DNA of 63,032 bases from Cytophagia bacterium (GTDB lineage Bacteria; Bacteroidota; Bacteroidia; Cytophagales; Spirosomataceae), in NCBI GenBank assembly GCA_004293645.1, contig REAB01000052.1, forward strand, positions 1 through 63,032, given 5' to 3'. The notes beneath the pieces were generated by a model that was given only the letters and a program-made list of their open reading frames with translations, was not told the DNA's origin and did no database searches. This document shows positions 53,584 through 62,923 of the stretch, in pieces. The number at the start of each line of letters is the position of its first letter. The first letter of the stretch is position 1. Position numbers and translations under genes: made by a program.

Positions 53584-54798
53584 ATGAAAACAATCCCCTT
53601 TTTAGGAATCGTTTGGGTGGGTTTTGTCAGCGTGGCTGCGGCCCAGCCCGAAGTGCAGAAAAAAATACAACGCCAGTTTATCATGGCCGAAAACGGCAGT
53701 ACCATTGCCCTCGACGAAGGTACTTTTGCCATCAGGAGCAGTATTTCGCTCGAAGGCAAGAAGAACATTGTTATCACGGGCAAAGGAATTGACAAAACCA
53801 TTTTGAGTTTTAAAGGCCAAACCGAAGGTGCAGAAGGCTTGCGCATCAGCAATGCCGAGCAGATTACGCTCGAAAACTTGACCGTGCAAGATGCCAAAGG
53901 CGATGCCATCAAGGCCATGAACGTAAACGGTATTACGTTTAGAAACGTAAAAGTAGAGTGGACGGGCGAACCCAGCGAAACCAACGGCGCTTACGGGCTT
54001 TATCCAGTTTTGTGCCAAAACGTACTCATCGAAGGCTGCACGGCCATTGGTGCGTCAGATGCGGGTATTTACGTGGGGCAATCCAAAAATATCATTGTGC
54101 GCGAGTGCAAGGCGTATCGAAACGTGGCGGGCATCGAAATCGAAAATTCGCAAATGGCCGATGTCTATGAAAACGAAGCCACCGAAAACGCGGGCGGCCT
54201 GCTGGTGTTTGACTTGCCCGACTTGGTACAAAAAAAGGGAGGAAACATTCGGCTTTTTGACAACGACGTGCACCACAACAACTACCGCAACTTTGCGCCA
54301 AAAGGCAACATTGTGGCCAGTGTACCGCAGGGAACGGGCATTATGGTGTTGGCTACCAGCAACGTAGAGATTTTCAACAATCGAATTTTGCAAAATCACA
54401 GCATTGGTACGAGCATCGTCAGCTACTACATGACCGAACTGCCCATCAAAGACTCGCTCTATTATCCTTACCCCACGGGTATTTACGTGCACGACAACGT
54501 GTATCAGCGCGATGCGGTGCGGTTTTTGGGAAAAGGCCGCACGGGGCTGTTGTTCAAATACAAATTGCGGGTGGGTAAAAACGTGCCAGACATTATTTAC
54601 GACGGCATCATAGACGACAAAACCCGCAACGAAAAAGGCGAAGTAAAACCCGACGCTAAAATTTGTTTGCGCAACAACCAAAACGCTACTTTTATGAATT
54701 TGGACGCGGCCAATAATTTTAAAAATCGCTCCCGCGATGTCTCAAAAATGGATTGCTACCAAGCTCCGCTCAAATACACCACGCTCAGTATGAAGTAA
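53584..54798 (+). CDS. Parallel beta-helix repeat protein (TIGR03805-like)
   Basis: A 404-aa exported protein, signal to about residue 20. Successive short repeats with N/G turns (GLRISNAEQITLENLTVQDA, IEGCTAIGASDAGIYVGQSK, NVAGIEIENSQMADVYENEA, GTGIMVLATSNVEIFNNRIL) form a right-handed parallel beta-helix. The repeat order resembles TIGR03805 proteins, which are often encoded with an SO_2930-type cytochrome-domain partner; none is present here. Substrate unknown. It is convergent with the phosphatase gene, with 7 bp between stops. Confidence 0.85.
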   Translation: MKTIPFLGIVWVGFVSVAAAQPEVQKKIQRQFIMAENGSTIALDEGTFAIRSSISLEGKKNIVITGKGIDKTILSFKGQTEGAEGLRISNAEQITLENLTVQDAKGDAIKAMNVNGITFRNVKVEWTGEPSETNGAYGLYPVLCQNVLIEGCTAIGASDAGIYVGQSKNIIVRECKAYRNVAGIEIENSQMADVYENEATENAGGLLVFDLPDLVQKKGGNIRLFDNDVHHNNYRNFAPKGNIVASVPQGTGIMVLATSNVEIFNNRILQNHSIGTSIVSYYMTELPIKDSLYYPYPTGIYVHDNVYQRDAVRFLGKGRTGLLFKYKLRVGKNVPDIIYDGIIDDKTRNEKGEVKPDAKICLRNNQNATFMNLDAANNFKNRSRDVSKMDCYQAPLKYTTLSMK

Positions 54799-54805
54799 GT
54801 GGCTC

Positions 54806-57661
54806 TTATTTTTTGATAATTTTCTTGGTAAAAAACTTCTCTCCCACTTGCACCCGAAGTAAGTACGTACCTACTGGATAAGTACTGAGGTCAAAATTGG
54901 CCTCATATTCATTGGTTTTGATGGGTGGTTCTTGGCGGCGCAGTACGGCTCCTTTCACGTTGAGCAATTGCCAACTGATGGTTTGTATTTGGGGCAACCT
55001 CATCTCAAAATGTACCACATTGGCCGTGGGGTTTGGGCTCACTTTCACCCATTCGTCAAACGTGGTTGAATTGCTCAAAATCAACACATTTACCAACGCC
55101 CCACCGCCCGTGGCTGCCACGCCGCAGTCGTTGCTCACCGTCGAAAACGTGTAATTGGTGGTTTGGATTGGTTTCACGTTGATTACCAGCGGGCTTGCCG
55201 TTGCCACGCCCATTTTCCCGTCCGAAAGTGCGTAGTTCCAGGGCGCGTCGCCCGTAAAAGTGAGCGTCAGCGGGGTTTCTTGTCCAAAATTAATGGTTGC
55301 ACTTCCTGCCATGTTAGCCGTTGCCAATGGCCTGATATTCAAGGTGTCAAGTCCTGTTAAAGTGGTGGCCGTAGCGTCGGCTATGACGCGCAGTCTGTAT
55401 CCTTTTCCGCTGGCGATGCTGCTTGGTAGCACAACCACAATGGGGCTGGTTGCGCCATTTCCTACCGCAACGGGTGTGGCGAAATCGCCGTTTTTGTCGG
55501 ACAATTGGGCGGTATAAGCTACTGTTTTTTCAAAGCCACCTTCTACCAAAAAAGGCAAAGAAATACTGCTACCCGCGCACAGTGTGGTTTTGGCTAAACG
55601 GCCCGTACTAAGGCGCGGCACAACCGTAACTTTGGGCGAACCGGTGGGCAAACCGCTTCCGCAGGCATTGGCCACTTTTGTGAGGCTATAACTGGTGCTC
55701 AAATTGGGTTTTACGCTGATTATCAATGGGTTTGTTGTCGTTTCGTTTAGGTTTTCTGTGCCAATTTGGTACGTCCAAGGCGCACTACCCGAAAATTCAA
55801 TTTTTAAGTCGGTACTTTCGCCCACGTTAATGGTGCGCTCGCCGCTGAGGGTAGCTGCGGCGGGTTGCTTCACAACAAAACTGCCCGATGGCTCGTAAAC
55901 AATGCCCGTGGTATTAGCTACTACCCGCAACCGATAACCACCACCAATGGGTGTATTAGCAGGCACAATTACCTCCGTTGCCAAGCCCCGACTACTCCCC
56001 AAATTGACAGGGTTGTCGAAACTGCCGCTGGCGTTCGAGAGCTGCACGGTGTAGTTCCATTGGTCGGCGGTGGTGTTGGTTACGCTAAAAATAACGGGTA
56101 TTTTAGCATTTTGGCACACCGTATTTGGCACATTAACTACACTAATGCGGGGCTTGGCGTTGAGTTTTATTTCAAATTGGTCGAGTAAACAACCTTGTTC
56201 GTCTTTGACCGTAAAGATAGTATCTCCCAAGATTTGAGGTGCAATTTTAGATTGATTTTTTATGCCGTCCGACCATACGTAACTTCCTATCCAAGAGGCA
56301 TTTAAATTTATTTTTTCGCCGTGCCTTGCCGTTGTTTTGTTGGTTTTATTTACGCCCTTAAAAATCGTAAATTGGTCATTGACGTTGCCATCGGCGGCTA
56401 TCCATTTGGCATCTAATCGGTTGTTTTCTACCTCAATCATCAGTGAGCCACCCACCGATACGTTGCTGTAAACCATGGCGGGGTGCAGTGGGCCAGTGCG
56501 GCCAGCTATTTGCCCAGATGAGCCTACCACTGCGTAAATAGTACCTTGGTTTTTATTGACATACGCACACGAGTTGGGCGAACCATCGTAGCGGGCTGTG
56601 GAGCGATTTACAACGTGCTGCGCTTGGTTGAAAGTGCTTGAAAACCCCGTATGTCCCTGCATCAAAGCCGAACGCTCATAAATATGGCTGTGGCCCGACA
56701 GTACCAAATCAACTTTATAACGTTCTAAAATAGGCGTTACGTGGCGCCGAATCAAACCCAATTCACCTTCTAAGTCAGAGTCGTGCGAGTTTTTTGTGAA
56801 GGGCGGATGGTGAAAAAATACGATGATCCAGGGCAATTTATTAGCCGCCAAATCGCGCTTCAACCACTGTATTTGTGGCCCCAAAGTATCAGACATTCTA
56901 AATTTATTTTCTTCGATACCATACGAATCAAGCGACACCACGTGTACGTTGGCGCAGTCGTAGCTGTAATACATGTTAGTGCCCGACGGCACGCCACCCG
57001 ACTGCCCGTTGGCGGGCATGTTAAATATTTGAAAATAAGCTATTTCGCGCTTTCTTTGGTCGCCAGAATAATACTCGTGGTTGCCCGCCGAAGGCCACAC
57101 TACGTTGTTTTTGAGAAATTTATCTTGATAAACATTAAAAAAATTATTCTGGTATTCTTCGTCTGTTCCGACACCGTACGCATTATCGCCGAGCAAAATC
57201 ACGCCGTCAGTTTGGCGGTTGTCGTTTTTTATTTTTTTTAAATATTGGTCGGCCACATCGCGCTGGTTTTGCGAATTGTTGCCCATGTCGCCCATCGCCC
57301 AAAGCCTGATTTTTTGCGTACTGCCAACGGGCGGAGCGGTTTTAAAATAATTGTTTTTGCCCGCTTGCAACGTAGCCGCGCTGTTTTCGATGGCATAAAA
57401 ATAAACGGTGCTGGGCTGCAAATTAGCAATTGTTACCTCATGGTCAGTGCGTTGGCCTGCCACATTTATTTCTTGAGTAAGTTGATTTTCAGTTGGGCTA
57501 ACTCGTACTTTAGTGTCGGTTGGCAGGTCGGTGCGCCACCGTATCACCATGCTTGTTGGAGTGGCTATTTGCAAATAAGGACCCCGTTTGAGCTGCTGCG
57601 CCACTGCGAAATGCGTTGCCAAAAGTAGCAACGCAAAGAAAATAACCAACTTTTTTTTCAT
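54806..57661 (-). CDS. Purple-acid-phosphatase-like metallophosphoesterase, T9SS-secreted
   Basis: A 951-aa secreted enzyme. Signal peptide to about residue 21. A fibronectin-like N-terminal PAP domain (RGPYLQIATPTSMVIRWRTD) is followed by the binuclear metal site: GDMGN (Asp125), GDNAY (Asp159, Tyr162), GNHEYY (Asn194, His195), FFHHPPF and LSGHSHIYE. After about residue 440 come Ig-like domains with repeated patterns (two blocks with INVGESTDLKIEFSGSAPW / INFGQETPLTLTFTGDAPW) and a C-terminal T9SS sorting domain (VSPNPTANVVHFEM to KKIIKK). Phosphate release outside the cell is the likely role. Confidence 0.92.
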   Translation of the reverse strand: MKKKLVIFFALLLLATHFAVAQQLKRGPYLQIATPTSMVIRWRTDLPTDTKVRVSPTENQLTQEINVAGQRTDHEVTIANLQPSTVYFYAIENSAATLQAGKNNYFKTAPPVGSTQKIRLWAMGDMGNNSQNQRDVADQYLKKIKNDNRQTDGVILLGDNAYGVGTDEEYQNNFFNVYQDKFLKNNVVWPSAGNHEYYSGDQRKREIAYFQIFNMPANGQSGGVPSGTNMYYSYDCANVHVVSLDSYGIEENKFRMSDTLGPQIQWLKRDLAANKLPWIIVFFHHPPFTKNSHDSDLEGELGLIRRHVTPILERYKVDLVLSGHSHIYERSALMQGHTGFSSTFNQAQHVVNRSTARYDGSPNSCAYVNKNQGTIYAVVGSSGQIAGRTGPLHPAMVYSNVSVGGSLMIEVENNRLDAKWIAADGNVNDQFTIFKGVNKTNKTTARHGEKINLNASWIGSYVWSDGIKNQSKIAPQILGDTIFTVKDEQGCLLDQFEIKLNAKPRISVVNVPNTVCQNAKIPVIFSVTNTTADQWNYTVQLSNASGSFDNPVNLGSSRGLATEVIVPANTPIGGGYRLRVVANTTGIVYEPSGSFVVKQPAAATLSGERTINVGESTDLKIEFSGSAPWTYQIGTENLNETTTNPLIISVKPNLSTSYSLTKVANACGSGLPTGSPKVTVVPRLSTGRLAKTTLCAGSSISLPFLVEGGFEKTVAYTAQLSDKNGDFATPVAVGNGATSPIVVVLPSSIASGKGYRLRVIADATATTLTGLDTLNIRPLATANMAGSATINFGQETPLTLTFTGDAPWNYALSDGKMGVATASPLVINVKPIQTTNYTFSTVSNDCGVAATGGGALVNVLILSNSTTFDEWVKVSPNPTANVVHFEMRLPQIQTISWQLLNVKGAVLRRQEPPIKTNEYEANFDLSTYPVGTYLLRVQVGEKFFTKKIIKK

Positions 57662-57743
57662 GTTTAGGTAGAAGCCGATTGGCTTTGAGAAATTCTAATA
57701 TGATTCAAAATAACAAAAAAAACGCTGAATTAACAGATAAACC

Positions 57744-57773
57744 TTGCTATTTCTTAACAAATGCCTAATTTTG
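57744..57773 (+). promoter_or_regulatory. Promoter of the SRP RNA gene
   Basis: TTG at 57744-57746, a 19-bp spacer and TAATTTTG at 57766-57773, an excellent match to the Bacteroidota consensus. The RNA is inferred to begin 5 nt after the box. Confidence 0.8.
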
Positions 57774-57777
57774 CAAC

Positions 57778-57868
57778 GGCAAATCGGAACTACCAGCTCC
57801 TGCTGAACTCCCCCAGGTCTTGACCGAAGCAAGGGCAGGTGGTCGTAGCGGTGAGATTTTGGTTTGCC
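57778..57868 (+). ncRNA. ffs: Signal recognition particle RNA (4.5S, small bacterial type)
   Basis: A 91-nt rod-like RNA. The ends pair (GGCAAA / TTTGCC). Internal segments ACTACCAGCTCC and CTCCCCCAGG on the 5' side face GCAAGGGCAGGTGGTC on the 3' side, with the conserved asymmetric-loop bases AGCAA of the Ffh-binding helix. The tip reads GGU-CUUG-ACC instead of a GGAA tetraloop. It binds Ffh and targets membrane proteins to FtsY. It has its own promoter and terminator between the phosphatase and hydrolase genes. Identification is by recognising the fold and the conserved helix-8 bases. Confidence 0.82.
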
Positions 57869-57875
57869 ATTTTTT

Positions 57876-57915
57876 AAACCTCGAAAGTCCATAACCCGAC
57901 TTTCGAGGTTTTTTG
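57876..57915 (+). terminator. Rho-independent terminator of the SRP RNA gene
   Basis: AAACCTCGAAAGTC and GACTTTCGAGGTTT form a 13-14 bp stem with an 8-nt loop, followed by T's. Confidence 0.88.
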
Positions 57916-57965
57916 TTTAATTTTGACCCTACTACTTTTACCATCATTTATCACCTAAACATCTC

Positions 57966-58958
57966 ATGAAAAAATTCCTCAAGTGGCTGGGTATTGCTGT
58001 TTTGGCAGTTGCCGCTGTGTTTTTTGTAAGCCCGCGCCCCGACAAGGCCACTTTTACGTCCGAGCTACCCGCCATGACCCAAGATTTGGCCCAACTCGAA
58101 CGCGACATAGCCGCCGCCGAAGCCAAAATAAACCTCAAACCCGACAACGAAGCCCGCATTGTTTGGGCAGACAGCACCAAAAAACAAAAAACCCGATACA
58201 GCATTGTTTATATCCACGGTTTTGGGGCAAGCTGGGCTGAGGGCGACCCCATTCACAAGCAATTGGCCAAAAAATATGGCTGTAATCTATATTTGGCGCG
58301 GCTCTATGACGCGGGTACAAAAGATTCAACGGCCTTTGAAAACCTCACGCCAGCCAATTTTATGGAAGGGGCCAAACAGGCCGTGGCCATCGGCAAAGCA
58401 CTGGGCGACAGCGTGATAGTGATTGGCTGTTCGGCGGGCGGTTTGCTGGCTACGGGCGTAGCCGCGCAACACCCCGAACTCGCCGCGCTGGTGTTGTACT
58501 CACCCTGCTTTTCGATTTACAAAAATGCCTTGGGCATGGCCACGGGGCCTTGGGGAGCGCAAATATTGCAAGCCGTGGCGGGTAGCACCATCAAGATTTC
58601 GCATTACTCCCCGCAGCGCGCCAACTATTGGCTCACGGGCTATCATTCAAACGGCTTGTTGGCTTTGCAACAAAGCATGGACGCTATCAACCAGCCAGAG
58701 GTATTTGCCAAAATCAAGATGCCCGTATTGTTGGCTTATTATTACAAAGACGAAGAAAACCAAGACAAAGTAGTGTCTGTTCCTGCCATGCTCAATATGT
58801 TTGAACAAATCAAAACCAATGCCGCCCAAAAACGAAAGGTAGCCCTCCCCAATACAGCCGACCACGTCATTGCGTCGCATTTTACTTCCAAAGATTTGAA
58901 AAGCGTTTTTGATGCTACTGACCAGTTTTTGAGCGAAGTGGTAATGAGATTCAAGTAA
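57966..58958 (+). CDS. Alpha/beta-hydrolase fold protein
   Basis: A 330-aa predicted exported or membrane-anchored hydrolase. A hydrophobic N-terminus (KWLGIAVLAVAAVFFVSP) is followed by the alpha/beta-hydrolase core: YIHGFGASWAEGD (oxyanion region), nucleophile Ser156 in IGCSAGGLLA, Asp in YKDEENQDKVVS or the preceding strand, and His in LPNTADHVIASHF. Carboxylesterase or lipase-like activity is probable; substrate unknown. A TAATTTTG at 57918-57925 could be a promoter, but it overlaps the T-tail of the SRP RNA terminator. Confidence 0.85.
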   Translation: MKKFLKWLGIAVLAVAAVFFVSPRPDKATFTSELPAMTQDLAQLERDIAAAEAKINLKPDNEARIVWADSTKKQKTRYSIVYIHGFGASWAEGDPIHKQLAKKYGCNLYLARLYDAGTKDSTAFENLTPANFMEGAKQAVAIGKALGDSVIVIGCSAGGLLATGVAAQHPELAALVLYSPCFSIYKNALGMATGPWGAQILQAVAGSTIKISHYSPQRANYWLTGYHSNGLLALQQSMDAINQPEVFAKIKMPVLLAYYYKDEENQDKVVSVPAMLNMFEQIKTNAAQKRKVALPNTADHVIASHFTSKDLKSVFDATDQFLSEVVMRFK

Positions 58959-59313
58959 CAACGGCAACGCTGGGGAGCAAATATTTCAAAGTAAGAAGGG
59001 AAAGTTTTTGTTTGTGTAAATAAACAACTGCAAATCTTGAATACCTCTGATGGCATATTTTATGCAAAGCTACCATTTTTGGTAAAAACATTTTTTCTCA
59101 ATACGACATTGGCAGTCTAAAATTTACACTAAGTAGTTGCGCATATTTAATTGGTGGTACGACTATTACTTAAGAGGCTTTTATTCAGCGTATTAAATCA
59201 GTTGTGCCACCAATAATAATACAAAGCCGCAACGCTTTCTACCAAAAATTAGTTATTCCAGAGTCATTTTAACGCTATCTTTGTCTGTTAAATTTAAACC
59301 TTGATAGACGAAA
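58959..59313. repeat. AT-rich gap with a small inverted-repeat element and promoter
   Basis: Arms at 59150-59164 (ATTGGTGGTACGACT) and 59200-59214 (AGTTGTGCCACCAAT) pair at 12 of 15 positions and bound a 65-bp MITE-like unit. TATCTTTG at 59276-59283 is a likely -7 box for the CHRD gene. No gene is seen. Confidence 0.5.
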
Positions 59314-59760
59314 ATGAAACAAAACGCCGCTTTCCTGTTGCTTTTATTGGCCTTTTGGGGTTGTAAAAAAGACGAACAACCCGTACCAACTGATCCCAAC
59401 TTGGTGCAGTTTGACGTTCAACTGTTGGGCAAAAACGAAGTCCCCGAAACCATTTCGTTGGCAAGCGGAACGTTTAAAGGAACTTACAATAAAACAACCA
59501 AAATTTTGAACTATACGCTCACTTACAAAGACATGACCGCCTCCGCCGCGCATTTTCATAAAGGAGCTGTTACTTCCACTGGCGCAATTGTCATTAATAT
59601 AGCCACGGTGGCGTTTGCTTCGCCGCTGTCGAGCCAAACGGCGGTGCTCAATACGCAGCAAGAAACAGACTTATTGGCGGGGGCTTGGTACGTAAATGTG
59701 CACAGTGCTATCTACCAAACTGGTGAAATTAGGGGGCAATTGGTCAAAAAATCGGAGTAG
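59314..59760 (+). CDS. CHRD-domain lipoprotein
   Basis: A 148-aa lipoprotein (FWGC, Cys17) consisting of a CHRD domain: VQFDVQLLGKNEVPETISLA, AAHFHKGAVTSTGAIVINIA and YVNVHSAIYQTGEIRGQL are the characteristic segments. CHRD domains occur in chordin and many bacterial surface proteins with unknown ligands. Convergent with the T9SS-protein gene, 1 bp between stops. Confidence 0.9.
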   Translation: MKQNAAFLLLLLAFWGCKKDEQPVPTDPNLVQFDVQLLGKNEVPETISLASGTFKGTYNKTTKILNYTLTYKDMTASAAHFHKGAVTSTGAIVINIATVAFASPLSSQTAVLNTQQETDLLAGAWYVNVHSAIYQTGEIRGQLVKKSE

Positions 59761-59761
59761 T

Positions 59762-60967
59762 TTACTGGCGTATCCAGAGCTTTTGCGTAACGCGCGGCTC
59801 GTTGGGAGTGGCGTAAGTTACAAAATAAAGCCCCGATTGAAGCACCCGCAACGGCTTGATAGACAGGCTATTGCTTGAAGAAGCCAATACCGTAAACGGA
59901 ATCTCTCGTCCCAGCAAATCAACCAACCCCAGCCCATCGAGCGACAGGTTGTCAAACTGCAAACGAACAGACTGCCCATCGGAAGGGTTGGGATAAATCA
60001 CAAATCGCTCCCCGCTTTGGGCGTTGATGGCAATAATCTTAGAAAACTCGCTGCTGCCATCGCGGTCTATTTGTTTGAGGCGGTAATAATTGACCCCGGG
60101 CAGTGGGGCTTCGTCAGTGAAGTTATATTCGAGTCGCTGCCGTGAGTCGCCCGCCGATTTTACGCGGCCAATGTCGCTAAACTCGCGCAAATCCACGCTG
60201 CGCTGCACGCTAAAATAATCGCTGTTTATTTCGGTAGCCGTAGCCCAACTAAGCTGGTTGGTGTTGCCGTTTGCTTTGCCGCGCAAGTACAACAACTGCA
60301 CTGGTACAATGTTAGACCAAGCCAAATTAGTCAAGAAAATACTTTGGAGGGTTACGGGCCCAGGCCTTATCTCCAACCCACTATTAAAAGTAATGGTGAG
60401 GGTTTTGACTCCTAAACTACCAAAACGCACCACCGAAAGCGTGGTATCGAAGACATCGGCGTTGAAACCCGACAATACTTTGATGTTGGGCGTGCTGCCG
60501 TTGGTCAAAAAAGCAAACGATGGATTAAAACTTACACTTGGCACCACAGCTGCACCTTGGTTGTCGCGGGCTTCGATGGCTACTTTATCTTGAAAATTAC
60601 CAAAATTTACTTCACGGTCAATACCTTTGATGCCAAGAGAGAGGTTGAGAAGCGGGTCGCTGAACACAAAGGTAACTTTTACTTCTTCGATTCGGCTGCT
60701 AAAATTGGTATTGAGCCAAAGACCCGACGGGTGGTTTCGGGGGGTGCTGTTCACAAAACGATTGGTAGATCCTGATACCGATATCGTTACTGTTACGGGC
60801 GGGCTGCTGCTACCTAAATTGGAATAGCTTTGCTGTAAAGCACCATCTGGCGACCAAAAAGTGGCGGCGTTGGAGGTAAAATCAAGAAAGCCTTGGCCAA
60901 ACGACGCGCTGCCGCTTGCTACCAACAGCACAGTCCAAAGTAAGCAATGGCGGTAATGAAAACGCAT
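59762..60967 (-). CDS. T9SS C-terminal sorting-domain protein
   Basis: A 401-aa exported protein: signal to about residue 24 (ASFGQ), a beta-sandwich domain of unknown type (about 30-215), a fibronectin-III-like module (LRGKANGNTNQLSWATATEI, SDYFSVQRSVDLREFSDIGR, YYRLKQIDRDGSSEFSKI) and the type 9 sorting domain (IYPNPSDGQSVRLQFDN to KLWIRQ). No catalytic motif. Probably a cell-surface adhesin-like protein. A well-spaced promoter precedes it. Confidence 0.85.
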   Translation of the reverse strand: MRFHYRHCLLWTVLLVASGSASFGQGFLDFTSNAATFWSPDGALQQSYSNLGSSSPPVTVTISVSGSTNRFVNSTPRNHPSGLWLNTNFSSRIEEVKVTFVFSDPLLNLSLGIKGIDREVNFGNFQDKVAIEARDNQGAAVVPSVSFNPSFAFLTNGSTPNIKVLSGFNADVFDTTLSVVRFGSLGVKTLTITFNSGLEIRPGPVTLQSIFLTNLAWSNIVPVQLLYLRGKANGNTNQLSWATATEINSDYFSVQRSVDLREFSDIGRVKSAGDSRQRLEYNFTDEAPLPGVNYYRLKQIDRDGSSEFSKIIAINAQSGERFVIYPNPSDGQSVRLQFDNLSLDGLGLVDLLGREIPFTVLASSSNSLSIKPLRVLQSGLYFVTYATPNEPRVTQKLWIRQ

Positions 60968-61009
60968 AATTTTTATCTATTTCAGCTATTACAACGCAAT
61001 ATTCAAAAA

Positions 61010-61039
61010 CAAAGATACAGAAAATCTCAACAACAGCAA
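61010..61039 (-). promoter_or_regulatory. Promoter of the T9SS-protein gene
   Basis: Minus strand TTG (61039-61037), a 19-bp spacer and TATCTTTG (61017-61010). The predicted leader is about 38 nt. Confidence 0.7.
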
Positions 61040-61261
61040 GTCATTTATTGCTTTCTTGTATCAAAATTAATGCCAAAAATAGCAATAGTTACCGTTCTTT
61101 TCACAACAATTACTGAAGCGCAATTGCGCTTTGATTGGCTGGGTGTTATGAGCTTGACAAGAAAATAAAATATGAAATATGCAGTTTACTGACAAAAAAA
61201 TACCATATTTACCTCTCAAAATTAATTTCTGTCTAAACTTAAACTTCATTTCAAAGAAACT

Positions 61262-62923
61262 ATGGCGGCGGCTCAACTCAAAACATTGGTAGATTGGTTT
61301 TATGAATGGGAACAAAAACAACCAGATAACGTGTATCTGCGTCAGCCTTTTGGCGACGAGTTCAAGGATTTTACGTGGGCCGAAGTAGGCCAGCAAGCGC
61401 GGCAGTTGGCGGCCTACCTCCATACTTTAAACCTGCCGCCCGCCAGCCACATTGGGTTGGTATCTAAAAACTGCGCCGAATGGGTTATTGCCGATTTAGC
61501 CATTATGATATCGGGGCACGTGTCGGTGCCTTTTTATGCCACCCTCACCGCCGACCAAATCAACCAAGTGCTGGTACACAGTGGCTGTAAGGTTCTTTTT
61601 GTGGGAAAACTCGATGACTGGAAAGGCATGAAACCTGGCATACCCACGAGCGTGCATTGCATTTCGTTTCCGACCTACAACCCCGATGCCGACCACGCGC
61701 AATGGAACGATATTTTGGCCAAACACCAGCCCATCGCGGGAAACCCCGCGCCCTCACTCGATGATTTATTCAGTATTTTTTACACCTCAGGCACCACTGG
61801 CAACCCCAAGGGCGTGATGGTTACTTTTAGGGCAACGTCCGAGGCTATTGCTGGTACCGCCATTACTGTGCCTCAAAACTTACCCAATAGCCGCTTTTTC
61901 TCGTATTTGCCGCTTTGCCACGTGGCCGAGCGCAACATCGTGGAAGCTACAAGTATAGTGTCGGGCGGCACGGTTTATTTTGCCGAATCGCTTGATAGTT
62001 TTGCCAAAAACTTAGCCGTAGCCAAGCCTACGCACTTCTTGGCGGTGCCACGCATCTGGACCAAATTTCAGATGGGTATTTTGGGGAAAATGCCGCAAAA
62101 AAAATTAGACTTGTTCTTGAAAATTCCGATTCTGAACAACATCGTGAAGAAAAAAATCAGAACAGGTTTAGGCTTGAACGATACTGTGCTGGTTTTGACG
62201 GGGGCCGCTCCTATGCCCGCTTCGCTTATTCAGTGGTACAGGCGGTTGGGTATCGTGATTCAAGAAGCCTACGGCATGACCGAAAACCTCGGCGCAGTAT
62301 GTATGATGCCCGCCAATAAAGTAAAAGATGGTACTGTGGGTAAGTTGTACCCAGGCATGAAAGTTGAAATAGCCGACGAAACGGGCGAAATACTGACCAA
62401 ATCGGGTTGGAATATGACGGGCTACTACCGCGAACCCGAACTGACCGCCGAAACCATTGATGCCGACGGCTGGATTCACACGGGCGACGTGGGCGAACTC
62501 GACAGCGAAGGTTACCTTAAAATAACGGGACGAGTAAAAGAAATGTACAAAACCTCCAAAGGCGAATACATTGCTCCTTCGCAGCTTGAAATGGGCTTTT
62601 CAGAAAATAGTTTTATTGAGCAAATATGCGTGGTAGGGCAGAGTTTACCCCAACCCATTGCACTCATCATACTTTCAGAAATGGGCCGCAACTGCGACCC
62701 CGACGAAGTAACCCACAGTTTGAAAGAAACAGTAAGCGAGTTGAACCCGCGCCTAAAATCTTACGAAAGAATAAAAAAGGTGGTGGTTTTGAAAGAAGCT
62801 TGGACAGTAGATAACAACATGATGACTCCTACCATGAAAACCAAACGCAACGTAATTGAGAAAAAATTTGCGCCCAACATGGAGCCGTGGTACGATAAAA
62901 AAGAGGTAATTATTTGGGAATAA
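61262..62923 (+). CDS. AMP-dependent long-chain acyl-CoA synthetase
   Basis: A 553-aa ANL-superfamily ligase that activates fatty acids to acyl-CoA. Motifs: FYTSGTTGNPKGVMV (P-loop, about residues 172-186), YLPLCHVAERN, the adenylate motif EAYGMTENLG, GWIHTGDVGELDSEGYLKIT (conserved Asp) and the hinge/catalytic segment GRVKEMYKTSKGEYIAP with the late Lys in PTMKTKR. Length and motifs fit the FadD15-like class. Probably cytoplasmic. Monocistronic as far as visible; 62924-63032 holds no gene. Confidence 0.93.
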   Translation: MAAAQLKTLVDWFYEWEQKQPDNVYLRQPFGDEFKDFTWAEVGQQARQLAAYLHTLNLPPASHIGLVSKNCAEWVIADLAIMISGHVSVPFYATLTADQINQVLVHSGCKVLFVGKLDDWKGMKPGIPTSVHCISFPTYNPDADHAQWNDILAKHQPIAGNPAPSLDDLFSIFYTSGTTGNPKGVMVTFRATSEAIAGTAITVPQNLPNSRFFSYLPLCHVAERNIVEATSIVSGGTVYFAESLDSFAKNLAVAKPTHFLAVPRIWTKFQMGILGKMPQKKLDLFLKIPILNNIVKKKIRTGLGLNDTVLVLTGAAPMPASLIQWYRRLGIVIQEAYGMTENLGAVCMMPANKVKDGTVGKLYPGMKVEIADETGEILTKSGWNMTGYYREPELTAETIDADGWIHTGDVGELDSEGYLKITGRVKEMYKTSKGEYIAPSQLEMGFSENSFIEQICVVGQSLPQPIALIILSEMGRNCDPDEVTHSLKETVSELNPRLKSYERIKKVVVLKEAWTVDNNMMTPTMKTKRNVIEKKFAPNMEPWYDKKEVIIWE

